In this document: piece by piece, positions 1 to 8,832 of the stretch
How positions within the stretch are numbered: position 1 is the first letter of the stretch
How the letters are laid out: each line of letters opens with the position of its first letter
Source: AP-15 sp963698995
GTDB lineage: Bacteria; Pseudomonadota; Alphaproteobacteria; ATCC43930; CGMCC-115725
Reading direction: 5' to 3'
Length of the DNA stretch: 64,000 bases
Assembly: GCA_963698995.1 (NCBI GenBank)
Contig: CAVOTD010000070.1
Coordinates: 31,782 to 95,781 of the forward strand
The notes under the pieces: model-generated
Told to the model about the DNA's origin: nothing
What the model saw: the letters and a program-made list of their open reading frames with translations, nothing else
The model's database searches: none
Translations under genes and position numbers: made by a program

Positions 1-111
1 GAGGGCGCGCGGCAAGCGGTTGACGAATACATCAATGACAACCGTCTCCCGATCCTGCTGCAACGCATAGACTACACGGGAAGAATCGCGGTGAAGACCG
101 GGCCAGTGTGA
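1..111 (+). CDS. C-terminal end of a TylF/macrocin-O-methyltransferase-like protein (partial)
   Basis: Frame 1 is open from the window edge to a TGA at 109-111 and gives 36 residues. They contain ARQAVDEYI, then a LLQRIDYTGRIAVK ending. TylF/MycF-type sugar O-methyltransferases typically end in this way (an AVD-x-Y/F helix, then a short strand with ID-x-TG). The identification rests only on this tail and on the neighbouring glycosyltransferases, which suit a surface-glycan role. The start lies outside the window. The fragment could belong to another class I methyltransferase. Confidence 0.45.
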   Translation, partial: EGARQAVDEYINDNRLPILLQRIDYTGRIAVKTGPV

Positions 112-444
112 GATACAGATATTGCTTGGCATCGACGCACAAGTGTCGTACCGTATGTTGTAGGGAGGATTGCGGAGTTCACATTATACGGGGAAATCGA
201 TGGAAATAACGTGGACCATGGAGCGCGTCGAGCTCTTGCATCGCCGGTTTGCGGAGAGGTTCGCGACCTCGGATATCGGCCACCCCATTGGGCTGACCAA
301 AATACGACCATCGACAGGCTGCACCGCAACCGGATGACCCGGCGCGACACCGGGCGAAAATTCTTACCACAGCGCAATTTCTTCGAATTCAACGAGCCGC
401 GCTGCCCGTTGCCGCACGGCCGTACCGCTCGGAAAATATTGCCG
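112..444. other. Gap of 333 bases between two plus-strand genes
   Basis: No convincing gene is seen. A 45-codon plus-strand ORF runs from an ATG at 200 to a TGA at 335-337. It starts MEITWTMERVELLHRRF and is not recognised. The frame of the downstream glycosyltransferase is open from 211, but residues before 445 do not look like a glycosyltransferase start. Minus-strand ORFs here are shadows. Confidence 0.4.
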
Positions 445-1602
445 GTGCCCAAAAGAATTGTGTTCCTTTCTACGCAGGAGGGCGCCCCTTGGGGCGGCTC
501 TGAGGAGCTTTGGTCGCAAACCGCGCTGAGGCTTGCGGCCGAGGGTTTTCCAGTCTCTGCAAGTGTCCGCGAATGGTCGCCGCATCACCAGCGCGTGCGG
601 CATCTGATGGAGCACGGGGTGGAGGTGAGGTTTTGGCCGGCGCGACATCCGCTTTGGAAACATGCACTGCGTAGGCTAATGGCCCCGCGCAAGAGCCAAA
701 TCGGTCTGGGGCTTCAAAATTGCGTCGCCGATCGGCCGCCCGGGCTCGTTGTCCTCTCGGACGGAGCTGCCTTCCCCCCCATAGATCTGCTCGAGCTGTG
801 CATTACCAAAGGATGGCCGTTTGTCACCATCGGGCAGGCCAATAGCGAGGAATACTGGCCTCCCGATGAATCCGCCGAACGGTACCGCTCAGTATTGCCC
901 GCCGCGCGACGGTGCTATTTTGTCTCGAAGGCCAACCGCTCGCTCGCGGAAAAGCAGATCGGCAGCCAACTTTCGAACGCAGAGATTGTCTGGAACCCTT
1001 ATAACGTCGATTTTGACGCATCAATCGCTTGGCCTCGCCTGGAGCCAAATGACGAGCTCCGGCTTGCCTGTGTGGCGAGGTTGCATCCCCCGTCAAAGGG
1101 CCAGGATATCCTATTTGAGGCGCTGGCCGCGGCCCCATGGGCTGATCGGCAATGGCGATTGCATTTGTACGGCGAAGGAGCGATGCGACAGACCCTCGTA
1201 CGGCTGGCTCAGCGACTTGGGCTTGGCGATCGTGTCGTGTTTGCTGGGCATGTGGACGTCAAAGAGATTTGGCAATCGAACCATATTTTGGTGATGCCAT
1301 CCCGGTATGAGGGTTTACCGTTGGCGATCGTCGAAGCCATGTTGTGCGGGCGACCGGTGGTTGCAACCGACGTGGCTGGTCACTCGGAAATCATCGAGGA
1401 CGGTGTCACCGGCTTTTTGGCTGATGCGCCGACTGTCGACAGTGTGGCCAAGGCACTCGAGCGCCTTTGGGCCAGGAGGGACGATGCCGAGCAGATCGGC
1501 GCGGCAGCCGCTCAGCGGATACGTCAACTCGTCCCGTCTGATCCCGCTCGGATCTTCGCCAATAAGATCAAGGAGATCCTGGCCCACGCCACGACGGTCT
1601 GA
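445..1602 (+). CDS. Glycosyltransferase family 4 protein
   Basis: A GT-B fold glycosyltransferase of about 385 residues, predicted to transfer a sugar from an activated donor during surface-glycan assembly at the inner membrane. The N-terminal strand KRIVFLSTQEGAPWGGSE is the usual GT4 start with a Gly-rich acceptor loop. The C-terminal half has the donor-binding EX7E motif in YEGLPLAIVEAML, followed by GRPVVATDVAGHSEII and DGVTGFL. A GTG at 445 is chosen because the family start begins there; the same frame is open upstream to 211 (ATG at 334 also possible). The gene is convergent with the next GT9 gene, and the two stop codons are directly adjacent (1600-1602 and 1603-1605). Donor and acceptor sugars cannot be read from sequence. 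Confidence 0.85.
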   Translation: MPKRIVFLSTQEGAPWGGSEELWSQTALRLAAEGFPVSASVREWSPHHQRVRHLMEHGVEVRFWPARHPLWKHALRRLMAPRKSQIGLGLQNCVADRPPGLVVLSDGAAFPPIDLLELCITKGWPFVTIGQANSEEYWPPDESAERYRSVLPAARRCYFVSKANRSLAEKQIGSQLSNAEIVWNPYNVDFDASIAWPRLEPNDELRLACVARLHPPSKGQDILFEALAAAPWADRQWRLHLYGEGAMRQTLVRLAQRLGLGDRVVFAGHVDVKEIWQSNHILVMPSRYEGLPLAIVEAMLCGRPVVATDVAGHSEIIEDGVTGFLADAPTVDSVAKALERLWARRDDAEQIGAAAAQRIRQLVPSDPARIFANKIKEILAHATTV

Positions 1603-2634
1603 TTATCGGGATCCTCTTCCCGATACCCGGTTCTGCATTGTCGCGATCGCGGCGGCCACGCTGTCGGGCGTGATCCGCGACAAACAGGCGATGCGTCCGG
1701 CGCACGCGGCAAAGCGCTCGGCGAACCAGCACGGTTCGCAGGCCAATCCCGTCCGCAGCACCTTCACATTCGGCGGAAATCGGCCGAGTGCAACGTCCGA
1801 AGTAGGACCGAAGAGCAAAATTGTCGGCGTCCCGACCGCACCCGCAATGTGGCCGAGACCGCTGTCATTGGCGACCACGGCGCCCGCCGCAGCCAATACA
1901 CCCGCCGCTTCGCGCAATGATAATCGTCCAACCAGAGACCGGGCATGCCCGGGGAAGGTCATCGCCATACCGTCGAATTGGTGCAGATCGCCGGGTGTGC
2001 CGACAACGACCACATCCTCGAACATCTCGGCGAGGCCGGAGAAGTGAGGCCACCGCTTCGCTGCCATCTCGCCGGTCTTGCAGCCGGGGGCCAGCACTAG
2101 CGTCTCGCCGGTCACGCTGTGCTGGTTGTCAGGGGCAGCGGGCACAAAGTAGTAAGGCGGTTCCGCAAGATCGCAGCCCAGAGCGCGGCCGAATTCGAGA
2201 TAAAAGGCCTGTTCGTCACGATAGAACAACGTATCGGCCGGCCGCGCCATGCAGTTGACGACGCCGCGGTAGCGTGCCGCATAGCGGGCCCAATAAAATG
2301 GCGGAATCGCTGGAATGACGACGTCATAGCATCGGTCCCGACATTCGCCTGTCATCCGGTCGAACACGGTGCGCAGCGCGCTCCATCCCTGAAACAAGCT
2401 CGCCGTCTCGCCGTAATCGCCCTCGACCAGCAGGTCGATCGTGTGGCCTCGCCTGCTGAGCGCCAGCAATAACGGGGTGGCCAGCACGATGTTGCCAATA
2501 CCGGAGGTTAGGTGCAGGAGCACGGTATTGCTCTGCTCGTACCTGACTGGCTCACGCTGCATTGCCGACGCGCCGTCGCTTGCCCGTCGATCACCCGGCG
2601 CGTTGCCGGACCATGCTACGGTAAGGCATGCCAA
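1603..2634 (-). CDS. Glycosyltransferase family 9 (heptosyltransferase-like)
   Basis: A GT9 protein of 343 residues as called; an internal ATG at 2562 (MQREPV) may be the true start, because the first 24 residues are not family-like. The N-domain has LLHLTSGIGNIVLATPLL, the usual GT9 opening. The C-domain has LAPGCKTGEMAAKRWP, a VVVVGTPGDL strand and ANDSGLGHIAGAVGTPTI, the nucleotide-sugar site of heptosyltransferases. It closely resembles the GT9 domain inside the large minus-strand protein at 4859-6964, including the shared FVGRLSL/LVGRLSL element, so the two are probably paralogues. Its 5' end overlaps the FkbM gene by 19 bases if the long start is used, implying co-transcription. It likely adds a heptose or related sugar to a surface glycan; the substrate is unknown. 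Confidence 0.8.
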   Translation of the reverse strand: MACLTVAWSGNAPGDRRASDGASAMQREPVRYEQSNTVLLHLTSGIGNIVLATPLLLALSRRGHTIDLLVEGDYGETASLFQGWSALRTVFDRMTGECRDRCYDVVIPAIPPFYWARYAARYRGVVNCMARPADTLFYRDEQAFYLEFGRALGCDLAEPPYYFVPAAPDNQHSVTGETLVLAPGCKTGEMAAKRWPHFSGLAEMFEDVVVVGTPGDLHQFDGMAMTFPGHARSLVGRLSLREAAGVLAAAGAVVANDSGLGHIAGAVGTPTILLFGPTSDVALGRFPPNVKVLRTGLACEPCWFAERFAACAGRIACLSRITPDSVAAAIATMQNRVSGRGSR

Positions 2635-3443
2635 TAGCGCTCCTGGGGCAGTACAAATCGCTCATCGAACAGATGCCAGTCGATCGGCTTGTCGCACAGC
2701 CAGGGCCTCGGGATCAGCATGCCGGATTTGTCATAACGCAGAATTGCATCCTTCCGCTCATCTAGCCGTTCCGCGAAAAAGCAGCCGAGGTCCCGTTCCC
2801 CGATCAAGTTCAGCTTGTGGGTCAGGAATAATTTTCGCTGCATAACCTCGCGAAAGCGATCGAGATCATGGTACTCGCCGGTTATGAACCGCACACGTCT
2901 GAGGATATTGCGCTTGGCGCTGCCGAGGACCGAGTGTTCACAGCCTTCGCAATCAATCTTGAGAACGTCGATTTCATCAAATCCCTCGCGTTTCATCACT
3001 TCTTCGAGGGTGATCGGCGTCACGGGATCCGCGATCTTACTGTAACATTCCGCGCTTCCGTTCCGCTCGTCGGCTTCCGGTACAACCATCGAGCCGCCGA
3101 CCCAGCCGGGCCCCGCCTCCGGTCGCGCCTTCAAGACGGCGAGCTTAGCCGGCCTGCGGCGGCGTTTTTTGCCGAAGTCGTCAAAGTAGCGATGCTGCGC
3201 CGTCACCGCCTGGTTATAAACGGTAATGCCGGCAATCGCTTTCGTCCGCTCCCTTATCACCTCGAAATACTCGGTGACGGGTTCGAACGCGACGATCTTC
3301 GTACTTGGAAAATATTCCCGGATTAAAAGCGTAATGTCACCGATATTGGCTCCAATGTCGACGACGGCCTCTATATCCTTTGCCTGCGTCATTGCGATGA
3401 AGTTTTTGATCGTTGAAAATTTATAGCAAGCGTTACCTTCCAT
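2616..3443 (-). CDS. FkbM family methyltransferase
   Basis: A SAM-dependent methyltransferase of 275 residues. The SAM-binding motif I is VVDIGANIGDITLL near residue 27, followed by the acidic strand end IVAFEPV. The FkbM signature IDVLKIDCEGCEHSVLGSA occurs in the second half, and FITGEYHDLDRF follows. In glycan clusters FkbM proteins usually O-methylate a sugar. The gene lies in a minus-strand run between the split multidomain glycosyltransferase upstream and the GT9 gene downstream. The sugar-modifying role is inferred from this context. Confidence 0.85.
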   Translation of the reverse strand: MEGNACYKFSTIKNFIAMTQAKDIEAVVDIGANIGDITLLIREYFPSTKIVAFEPVTEYFEVIRERTKAIAGITVYNQAVTAQHRYFDDFGKKRRRRPAKLAVLKARPEAGPGWVGGSMVVPEADERNGSAECYSKIADPVTPITLEEVMKREGFDEIDVLKIDCEGCEHSVLGSAKRNILRRVRFITGEYHDLDRFREVMQRKLFLTHKLNLIGERDLGCFFAERLDERKDAILRYDKSGMLIPRPWLCDKPIDWHLFDERFVLPQERYWHALP

Positions 3444-3476
3444 TTCGGCTCCAGGAAAAGTAGGCGGCAGGGATCA

Positions 3477-4880
3477 TTACTGATTGGCACCGGGGGAAAA
3501 CACATAGACGGTCCATCCCATCCTGAGCGGAAGAGGCTGCTTCTGACATTCGCTTTCGAACCGCCGGTGGATAAAATCCTGTCGCCAACCGGCCTCCTCG
3601 AAGCGCTCGCGCCACCAGCCGCGCGGCCGCATTGTGATGTGCGACAGGTCGCGGTCCTCGCTATGGGGGTCGTCCGACAAGGATGGATCAGACGTCGGGA
3701 TCGTCGCGAAGAACGCTTGCCGCGCCCAAGCCCGCGCCCGCGGCAAGACCAGGCGAACCTGCTCCTCGGTCAGGCTCTCGAGGATCGACATCGCGACGAC
3801 AACGTCGAACTGCCGGTCATCGCTCGCGCTCGCGACATCGGCAAGCTGTACGGAAGGGCTTGGCCGCCGCGTCGGCCTGGCTGATCGCCCACGGGCTGTG
3901 ATCGACGCCCCACGCCTCCAATCGCCGGTCGCGCAATGCCCGCACCAGGAAGCCCTTGGCGCAACCGATGTCAAGGAAGGTCCGCGCTTCCGGAAACATG
4001 TCGGCGAGATACTCTGCCGCGCTTTCGAAAACGCCCTTGAACAGCGGCCAGCTGTATCCTCGTTCCCAATTGCTCTTGACCCCGTGCTCGAAATAGTCGG
4101 CGTCATACCAGTCGCCGCAGATCGGCAGTGCAGCCGGCCGCAGGCGATCGATCTGCTGCAGGCGGATGGCCGACAGCTTTTTCGGGTTGGACTGTTTTAG
4201 CAGAGCGAGCAGCCTTTCCTTCGCTGCTGCGCCGATCCGCTCGAGAGAGAAGTTGGCGCTCAATAGCCGGCCCGCTTCGGCTGCCCCGGCGCGCGCCGCG
4301 TCACGGTGCTCGTAGATCCATTTGAAGCCCTCGCCGGCGTGACCGACATCGGGTTCCGCCCAGCTCATCCCGGAATGGTAGTAGAGATAGCGCTGGCGCA
4401 CCGGTGTCCGGCTGTTGCGCACCAGCCAATGACGTTGCCGGTCGAGGTAGTCCAGCGGCCCGGCATAGGCGGTGGCGACCACCGGCTTGCCCCGGCATGC
4501 CGCCTCGAAAAGCGGATACCCCCAACCCTCGCCCTTGTGCAGCGAAACATAGCAGTCGCCGCGGTCATGTAGTGCCGCAAGCCGCGCCTCGCTCCATGCT
4601 TCGCAGCACAGCATGACGCGCCCGCGCGAGCCCGAAGCGCCGCGGATTCGGTCCAATGTGTGCGCCGCTGCGGCGTGGGCGCCGGAGTTGGCCTTCAAGA
4701 TCAGCACGGCATCGCTTTCTTGCGGGAAGCTGCGCAGAAAGGCCTCGATGACGCCGTCCGGGTTCTTGCGCTCCTGCCATTCGAAGACGCTGTAAAAAAC
4801 AAAGTCGCTTGCGGTGACGCCAAAATCCTCCTCTTCGCGCGCTGCTCGGAGGGCCCCGTCAGTCACGCCGATACGGCGCC
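3477..4880 (-). pseudogene. GT4 C-terminal domain plus SAM methyltransferase: 3' part of a frameshifted multidomain glycosyltransferase
   Basis: Two minus-strand frames together continue the protein encoded at 4859-6964. The first (stop at 3817) starts in GT4 sequence: FVFYSVFEWQERKNPDGVIEAF, a GEGWGYPLFEAACRGKPVVA donor-site block, then a methyltransferase start with YDADYFEHG and FLDIGCAKGFLVRALR (motif I). The second (stop at 3477) supplies the rest of the methyltransferase, FDVVVAMSILESL onward, to VYVFSPGANQ. The frame changes near 4870-4880, where the upstream ORF stops just after LPHPAPYRRD, and again near 3840-3870, inside the methyltransferase. Rejoined, the whole gene 6964 to 3477 would encode about 1160 residues. 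Either both shifts are sequence errors or the gene is truly broken. Confidence 0.7.
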
Positions 4881-6964
4881 GGGTGCGGCAGACGGAAGGC
4901 TGGCCTGCCAAGCCCGCGGCCGAACACCTCGACATTGAAGTCGCAGGGTAGCCAGACATCGACAGCATGCATCAGCGGGTTGCGCCACTGCTGCGGCATC
5001 GTATCCGTTTCCCACACCGTCATTGCGATTACGTTGCGCAGCGGATAAGCGGTGCGCGCCCAGAACGGCGGAATGCCGTGGAACAGGTGAAAATCGGCCT
5101 GCGGATCAGTACCGAGCAAAGATCTGACCAACGGGTCCTCGACGTGCCGTGAACCCGAGCCGGTATTGACGACTGACACTTTGACCCCGGCAGCATCCAA
5201 AGCACGGATATAGAGCCGCGCCGCTTGGCCGTAACCGCTCGCGTCCGACACCTCGCCATAGTAGTTGAGCCTGACCGCTTCGCTGGCCGAGGCCCGCACT
5301 TGCGGCGGCGCGCTACGGTGCAGCCGCGGCAGCGTTTCGTCGATGCGGGCAATGACCTCGTCGGGCGTCAGCATCTTCAGGCACTCGAGGTGATGTTCAC
5401 AGTCCCGCCTGCCCCAGGCTTGCCGTCGGCAAGCGGCTTCGCAGGGCAGTCCCTTGGTAACCGGTATCATCCAGCGTGAGGGTATCGTCTCGCGCTGCGG
5501 ATTGGTGATGCCGAAAATGCCAAAGGTCGGCACCCCAAGCGCCACGCCCAAATGCATGATGCCGGAATCGTTCGAGACCAGCGCGGCGCACTGGCCGATC
5601 AGCGCCGCCGTATCGCCGAGGCTCAGTCGGCCGACAAAGTTTCGCGCGTGGTCGGGCCAGTCGAATGCCTCGCCGAAATAGGTTGCGCCATTGTCGAGAT
5701 CGCCTGCGGTGCCGATGATCGCAACCTGCGGCAGCCGCCGAGCGAGCTCGTCGAAGCCGTGCCATTTCTTCCACGGCCAGTCGGGCTTGCAGCCGGGATG
5801 CAAAGCGATCGTCCCGGCCGGCAGGTCGAAATTGCGACCCGAGCCGATGGCGAAGGGTTCCGGCAGCGTTCCCTGCCAACCGAGCCTGCGAGCGATGTCG
5901 TCGACCGATGCGATATCCCCGAACGTCAGCCAGTCGTTGCGCGAAAATGAGTATTGCCGCTGCGCCTTGACCCAACGCGCCAGCGGCGCGCTCCAGGTCG
6001 TAAAGGTGGCGAGAGCGTATTGCGCCTCCGCCAGCTCGGGCACCGGCAGCGCCCCGCGGTTTTGTACGATGCCCGAGTAATGGACGACCCGCCGCAGCTC
6101 GGGGGCGCCGCGAAACAACTCGATCGCCGCGGGATCATCCGGCGCAAGCAACAGATCGACGTCATGGCCGAGCCGATGAAGCACTCGGATCAATGGCGTG
6201 ACCCGCAGCATGTCGCCGATTCCGGCGGCGGCCGTCACCAGGGCCGCCGGCCGATGCGGCGAAACCGGCGGCCTCTCGCTAATCCAGTTCGGATCCGCAT
6301 CGTCGCCCCAGTCCTGCCCCATCGCCGCTTTGATGATCTCGAGCGGGCGCGGCTGCCAGCGGGCGTCACGGGTATGCTTCGGGCTGGTGTTGGCGCTGTG
6401 GATCACCCCTACAAAGATGCGGTTGTCTGCCAGCGCAGTGATCCGCGCATCCCGCGCATTGAACACAAAGCGGGTGTCCTCGCCGATGTTGATCTCGGGA
6501 AAGGGGCTTCTGCGCCATAGCGCTTTGCGATAGCAAAACGTGGCACCATAGACCCAGGGTCCAGATTCCGGCGGAAACACATACTCGAAGGCGCTCCGCG
6601 CCGCGGCGTCGAGGAACAACACACGATCGAGCCCGTTGAGATCGGCGTTGTCGGCGATGAGGGCGTCGATTTGACGGCGCAAGCGCTGTGGCGCATACCA
6701 GTCGTCGTCGTCCCAGTGCGCGATGATGTCGCCCCGCGCCTCCTCACAGGCGCGGTTCCGCTTGACGCCGATCGGCTCCCGCCGGTGATTGTGGAAATAG
6801 CGGATCTGCGGATCGCTGGGCACTAAGTCGGCGACCCCATCATCGCCGTCATCGAGGATCACTAATTCCTTTTCCGGATAGTCCTGCGCCAGGAACAATC
6901 CGATCGCCTCCGGTACGAAGCGCCGGCGATTCGCGGTTGGCATGATGCACGACACGAGGGGCAC
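4859..6964 (-). CDS. Multidomain glycosyltransferase: GT2, GT9 and the start of a GT4 domain (frameshifted at its 3' end)
   Basis: A 701-residue ORF. Residues 1 to about 215 are a GT2 domain: VSCIMPTANRRRFVPEAI, a YPEKELVILDDGDD strand, and the DXD-type acidic site in HWDDDDWYAP. Residues about 235-560 are a GT9 domain with VTAAAGIGDMLRVTPL, ALHPGCKPDWPWKKWHG and VSNDSGIMHLGVALGVPT. From about 575 a third unit begins with LNYYGEVSDASGYGQAAR and runs into VWETDTMPQQWRN and VWLPCDFNVEVF, the N-lobe of a GT4 enzyme. The ORF then stops where a GT4 C-lobe should follow; that C-lobe is present in another frame just downstream (3477-4880). The intact product would be a GT2-GT9-GT4-methyltransferase polypeptide acting in cell-surface glycan assembly. 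The start is the ATG at 6964, immediately before the canonical GT2 strand. Confidence 0.8.
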   Translation of the reverse strand: MPLVSCIMPTANRRRFVPEAIGLFLAQDYPEKELVILDDGDDGVADLVPSDPQIRYFHNHRREPIGVKRNRACEEARGDIIAHWDDDDWYAPQRLRRQIDALIADNADLNGLDRVLFLDAAARSAFEYVFPPESGPWVYGATFCYRKALWRRSPFPEINIGEDTRFVFNARDARITALADNRIFVGVIHSANTSPKHTRDARWQPRPLEIIKAAMGQDWGDDADPNWISERPPVSPHRPAALVTAAAGIGDMLRVTPLIRVLHRLGHDVDLLLAPDDPAAIELFRGAPELRRVVHYSGIVQNRGALPVPELAEAQYALATFTTWSAPLARWVKAQRQYSFSRNDWLTFGDIASVDDIARRLGWQGTLPEPFAIGSGRNFDLPAGTIALHPGCKPDWPWKKWHGFDELARRLPQVAIIGTAGDLDNGATYFGEAFDWPDHARNFVGRLSLGDTAALIGQCAALVSNDSGIMHLGVALGVPTFGIFGITNPQRETIPSRWMIPVTKGLPCEAACRRQAWGRRDCEHHLECLKMLTPDEVIARIDETLPRLHRSAPPQVRASASEAVRLNYYGEVSDASGYGQAARLYIRALDAAGVKVSVVNTGSGSRHVEDPLVRSLLGTDPQADFHLFHGIPPFWARTAYPLRNVIAMTVWETDTMPQQWRNPLMHAVDVWLPCDFNVEVFGRGLGRPAFRLPHPAPYRRD

Positions 6965-7081
6965 CGGGTTACTTTCTGTGCCGCCGCTACGCCGCGGAAA
7001 TGTCAGCCGTAAACTCGCTTATGCACATGCACAGCACGACACCACGGTCGACAAAGGGCGGTAATTTGCGGACCTCATTGA

Positions 7082-7582
7082 TCACGCGGTGACCTCGAGT
7101 CGGAGGGTGTTGGAGCGCAGCTCGCCGATCTGCCAGTGAATTCGGTGGGGGCCGGGTTCGACAAATCGATATGAGGTGATGTCGTAATTGTAATCCACAT
7201 CCGGACTGTCCAGTACAAGCCCATCATAAATTTGTTCAGGAGCCGCTCTTGGCGTTACCAGTTTATCGTCAACGTATTCACCGTAGATCGGCTTCGGTCC
7301 CATCACAAATATCTTGTGACCCGGTTCTGCCACCTCCATTACATGAATGACGCGGACTTCTTCGTTGACCTTATAACGACGCTTTTTGGTAAGAATCGTT
7401 AGCCTTTTGCCCCCAACCACTTTACCTTTTTCTTTGGTCTCCGGATAACGTTTAGCAACTTCGATGTCTTCGGCCAAGGCCTCAACGATTTCAGTTCCTT
7501 TTCGCATATAAAGGCCAGGAAAATGCTTTAAGTATTCGGGGATACGATCGGTGTTTTGTGTTTCTTTTGCTTCGTCCGTCAT
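7082..7582 (-). CDS. Uncharacterised protein, last gene of the eCIS operon
   Basis: A 166-residue protein with no family that I recognise. The ATG at 7582 is preferred over the upstream GTG at 7588 because AAGGGG lies 7 bases before it. The N-terminal 60 residues are charged and probably helical (YLKHFPGLYMRKGTEIVEAL). The C-terminal half is strand-rich and ends PGPHRIHWQIGELRSN then LRLEV, which resembles an immunoglobulin-like beta sandwich end. There is no signal peptide, membrane segment or cysteine. It lies 37 bases after the candidate cargo gene, on the same strand. Base composition is clearly poorer in GC than its neighbours (25/60 GC over 7381-7440 and 29/60 over 7441-7500, counted by hand), a sign of separate origin. 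It could be cargo, a partner of the upstream protein, or unrelated. Confidence 0.65.
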   Translation of the reverse strand: MTDEAKETQNTDRIPEYLKHFPGLYMRKGTEIVEALAEDIEVAKRYPETKEKGKVVGGKRLTILTKKRRYKVNEEVRVIHVMEVAEPGHKIFVMGPKPIYGEYVDDKLVTPRAAPEQIYDGLVLDSPDVDYNYDITSYRFVEPGPHRIHWQIGELRSNTLRLEVTA

Positions 7583-7619
7583 GATCACGCCCCTTGCAAT
7601 CTTCGCTTAATAGAAGGCG

Positions 7620-8777
7620 TCAAACCGCCTGTGCGCCGCTCGTCACGGTGCCCGCGCCTGCGTCGGAGGCAAACCCGTTGGCCGTCGTCGAGGTTCCGGC
7701 CTTGGTTGTGGTTATGGCCAGAGCACCGGGACTGGGTACCGTAACGTTGCGAGTCAACCTGAAACCCGAGTTCTTTGCCGGAATGTCGACGGCGCCGGTT
7801 CGATCATCCTTGAAGATGAAGGTTTGCTCGGCGACGATCGTCCCGACACCGGTCAAGAGACCGACAGGGGCGGCATGATGATCGACCAGCGGCGGGCTGT
7901 CCGCTGCCCGGTAGCCGGAGTTATTTCCGGTCACACCGGCAAAGCAGCCGGTGCCCGTGCCATATTGCACCTGCTCGGAACGCTGCGCCTTGTCAAGATC
8001 GGCGACAATCCCGGAATCTGATTCCCAATTGTTGTTCACGTCTATTCCACGTTCCGGGCCAGTAACCAGCGCATTCAGTGTGACAGACCAGTTCTGTGGT
8101 ATCGCGGCTACCGAAAACCCGGCGCTCGCGGCCAATCTCGTCCCGCCCTGACTGGCGACCAGTGTGAGGTTCCCCGCACTGCCGACGTCGGTCTGATCGA
8201 CGCCCTTCAATTGCACGGTTGCACTCGCACCCAGATCGACCGTAGCAGACCCGTTGATGGTTGCGGTACCATTGCCGCCTCCAGCGCCTTCGATGGATAG
8301 GGTTATATCCCGCATTGGTATCGTCAAGCCGGTGATACCGACCGCAACTGGCGTATTAACTCGCGGGGGAATTCTGTCCGCCATCGCGGCTGGAGTTGAG
8401 CTGTTTCGTATGTGAGTCGGGAGTGTTACTGAGGGGCCCGTTGAAATTGGCGGAGGCGGCAGTACTTGCTGGGGCACCGCTTGCACGGGCATTACATCGG
8501 GCGAACCGGTATCCGACCCGGTGTCTTGATCGGCTAGGGCAGTGGCGTCGCCTTCCGTTGGCTCCTCCATGTCGCGGACACCAGGCACCACCGCCTGCTT
8601 TCGGTCGGAGAATGCGCCGACCTGGCTCGAATAGACCGGTATCCGACTGAAATCGTGGGCAGCGGGCGGCGACAGGTTGATGTCGCGCCGTTGCGGCAGG
8701 TGTGCGCCACCCGACATCGCCGAATGGGCAAAACTGGTCCGCTGATTTACCCGCGGCATTGGCATGAAACTGCGCAT
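7620..8777 (-). CDS. Candidate eCIS cargo with a DUF4157-type leader region but no metalloprotease domain
   Basis: A 385-residue protein. The ATG at 8777 is chosen over a TTG at 8783 because AAGGGA lies 7 bases upstream. The first 60 residues (MRSFMPMPRVNQRTSFAHS, then GGAHLPQRRDIN, then AAHDFSRIPVYSS) look like the leader region of eCIS-associated DUF4157 proteins, where HDFSRIPV-type motifs precede the HExxH domain. That domain is absent here: no HExxH is present. Residues about 65-135 are Pro/Ser/Thr-rich and probably disordered. Residues about 145-385 are Gly/Thr/Ala-rich, strand-forming sequence with GLTIPMRDITLSIEG, NGTATINGSATVDLG and IPQNWSVTLNALV. A single Cys is present (GTGCFAGV). 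Position directly after the AAA+ ATPase gene suits a cargo. The activity is unknown. Confidence 0.6.
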   Translation of the reverse strand: MRSFMPMPRVNQRTSFAHSAMSGGAHLPQRRDINLSPPAAHDFSRIPVYSSQVGAFSDRKQAVVPGVRDMEEPTEGDATALADQDTGSDTGSPDVMPVQAVPQQVLPPPPISTGPSVTLPTHIRNSSTPAAMADRIPPRVNTPVAVGITGLTIPMRDITLSIEGAGGGNGTATINGSATVDLGASATVQLKGVDQTDVGSAGNLTLVASQGGTRLAASAGFSVAAIPQNWSVTLNALVTGPERGIDVNNNWESDSGIVADLDKAQRSEQVQYGTGTGCFAGVTGNNSGYRAADSPPLVDHHAAPVGLLTGVGTIVAEQTFIFKDDRTGAVDIPAKNSGFRLTRNVTVPSPGALAITTTKAGTSTTANGFASDAGAGTVTSGAQAV

Positions 8778-8832
8778 GGTCAATCCCTTCCCGGTGGCGT
8801 TCCGGTCTTGACGGTCGGCGGCAACTCCGCCC

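Noticed and set aside
72..452. Minus-strand ORF of 126 residues over the first gap
   Set aside because: No family features, Arg/Ser-rich composition and no ribosome site. It overlaps the start of the GT4 gene and reads as a shadow.
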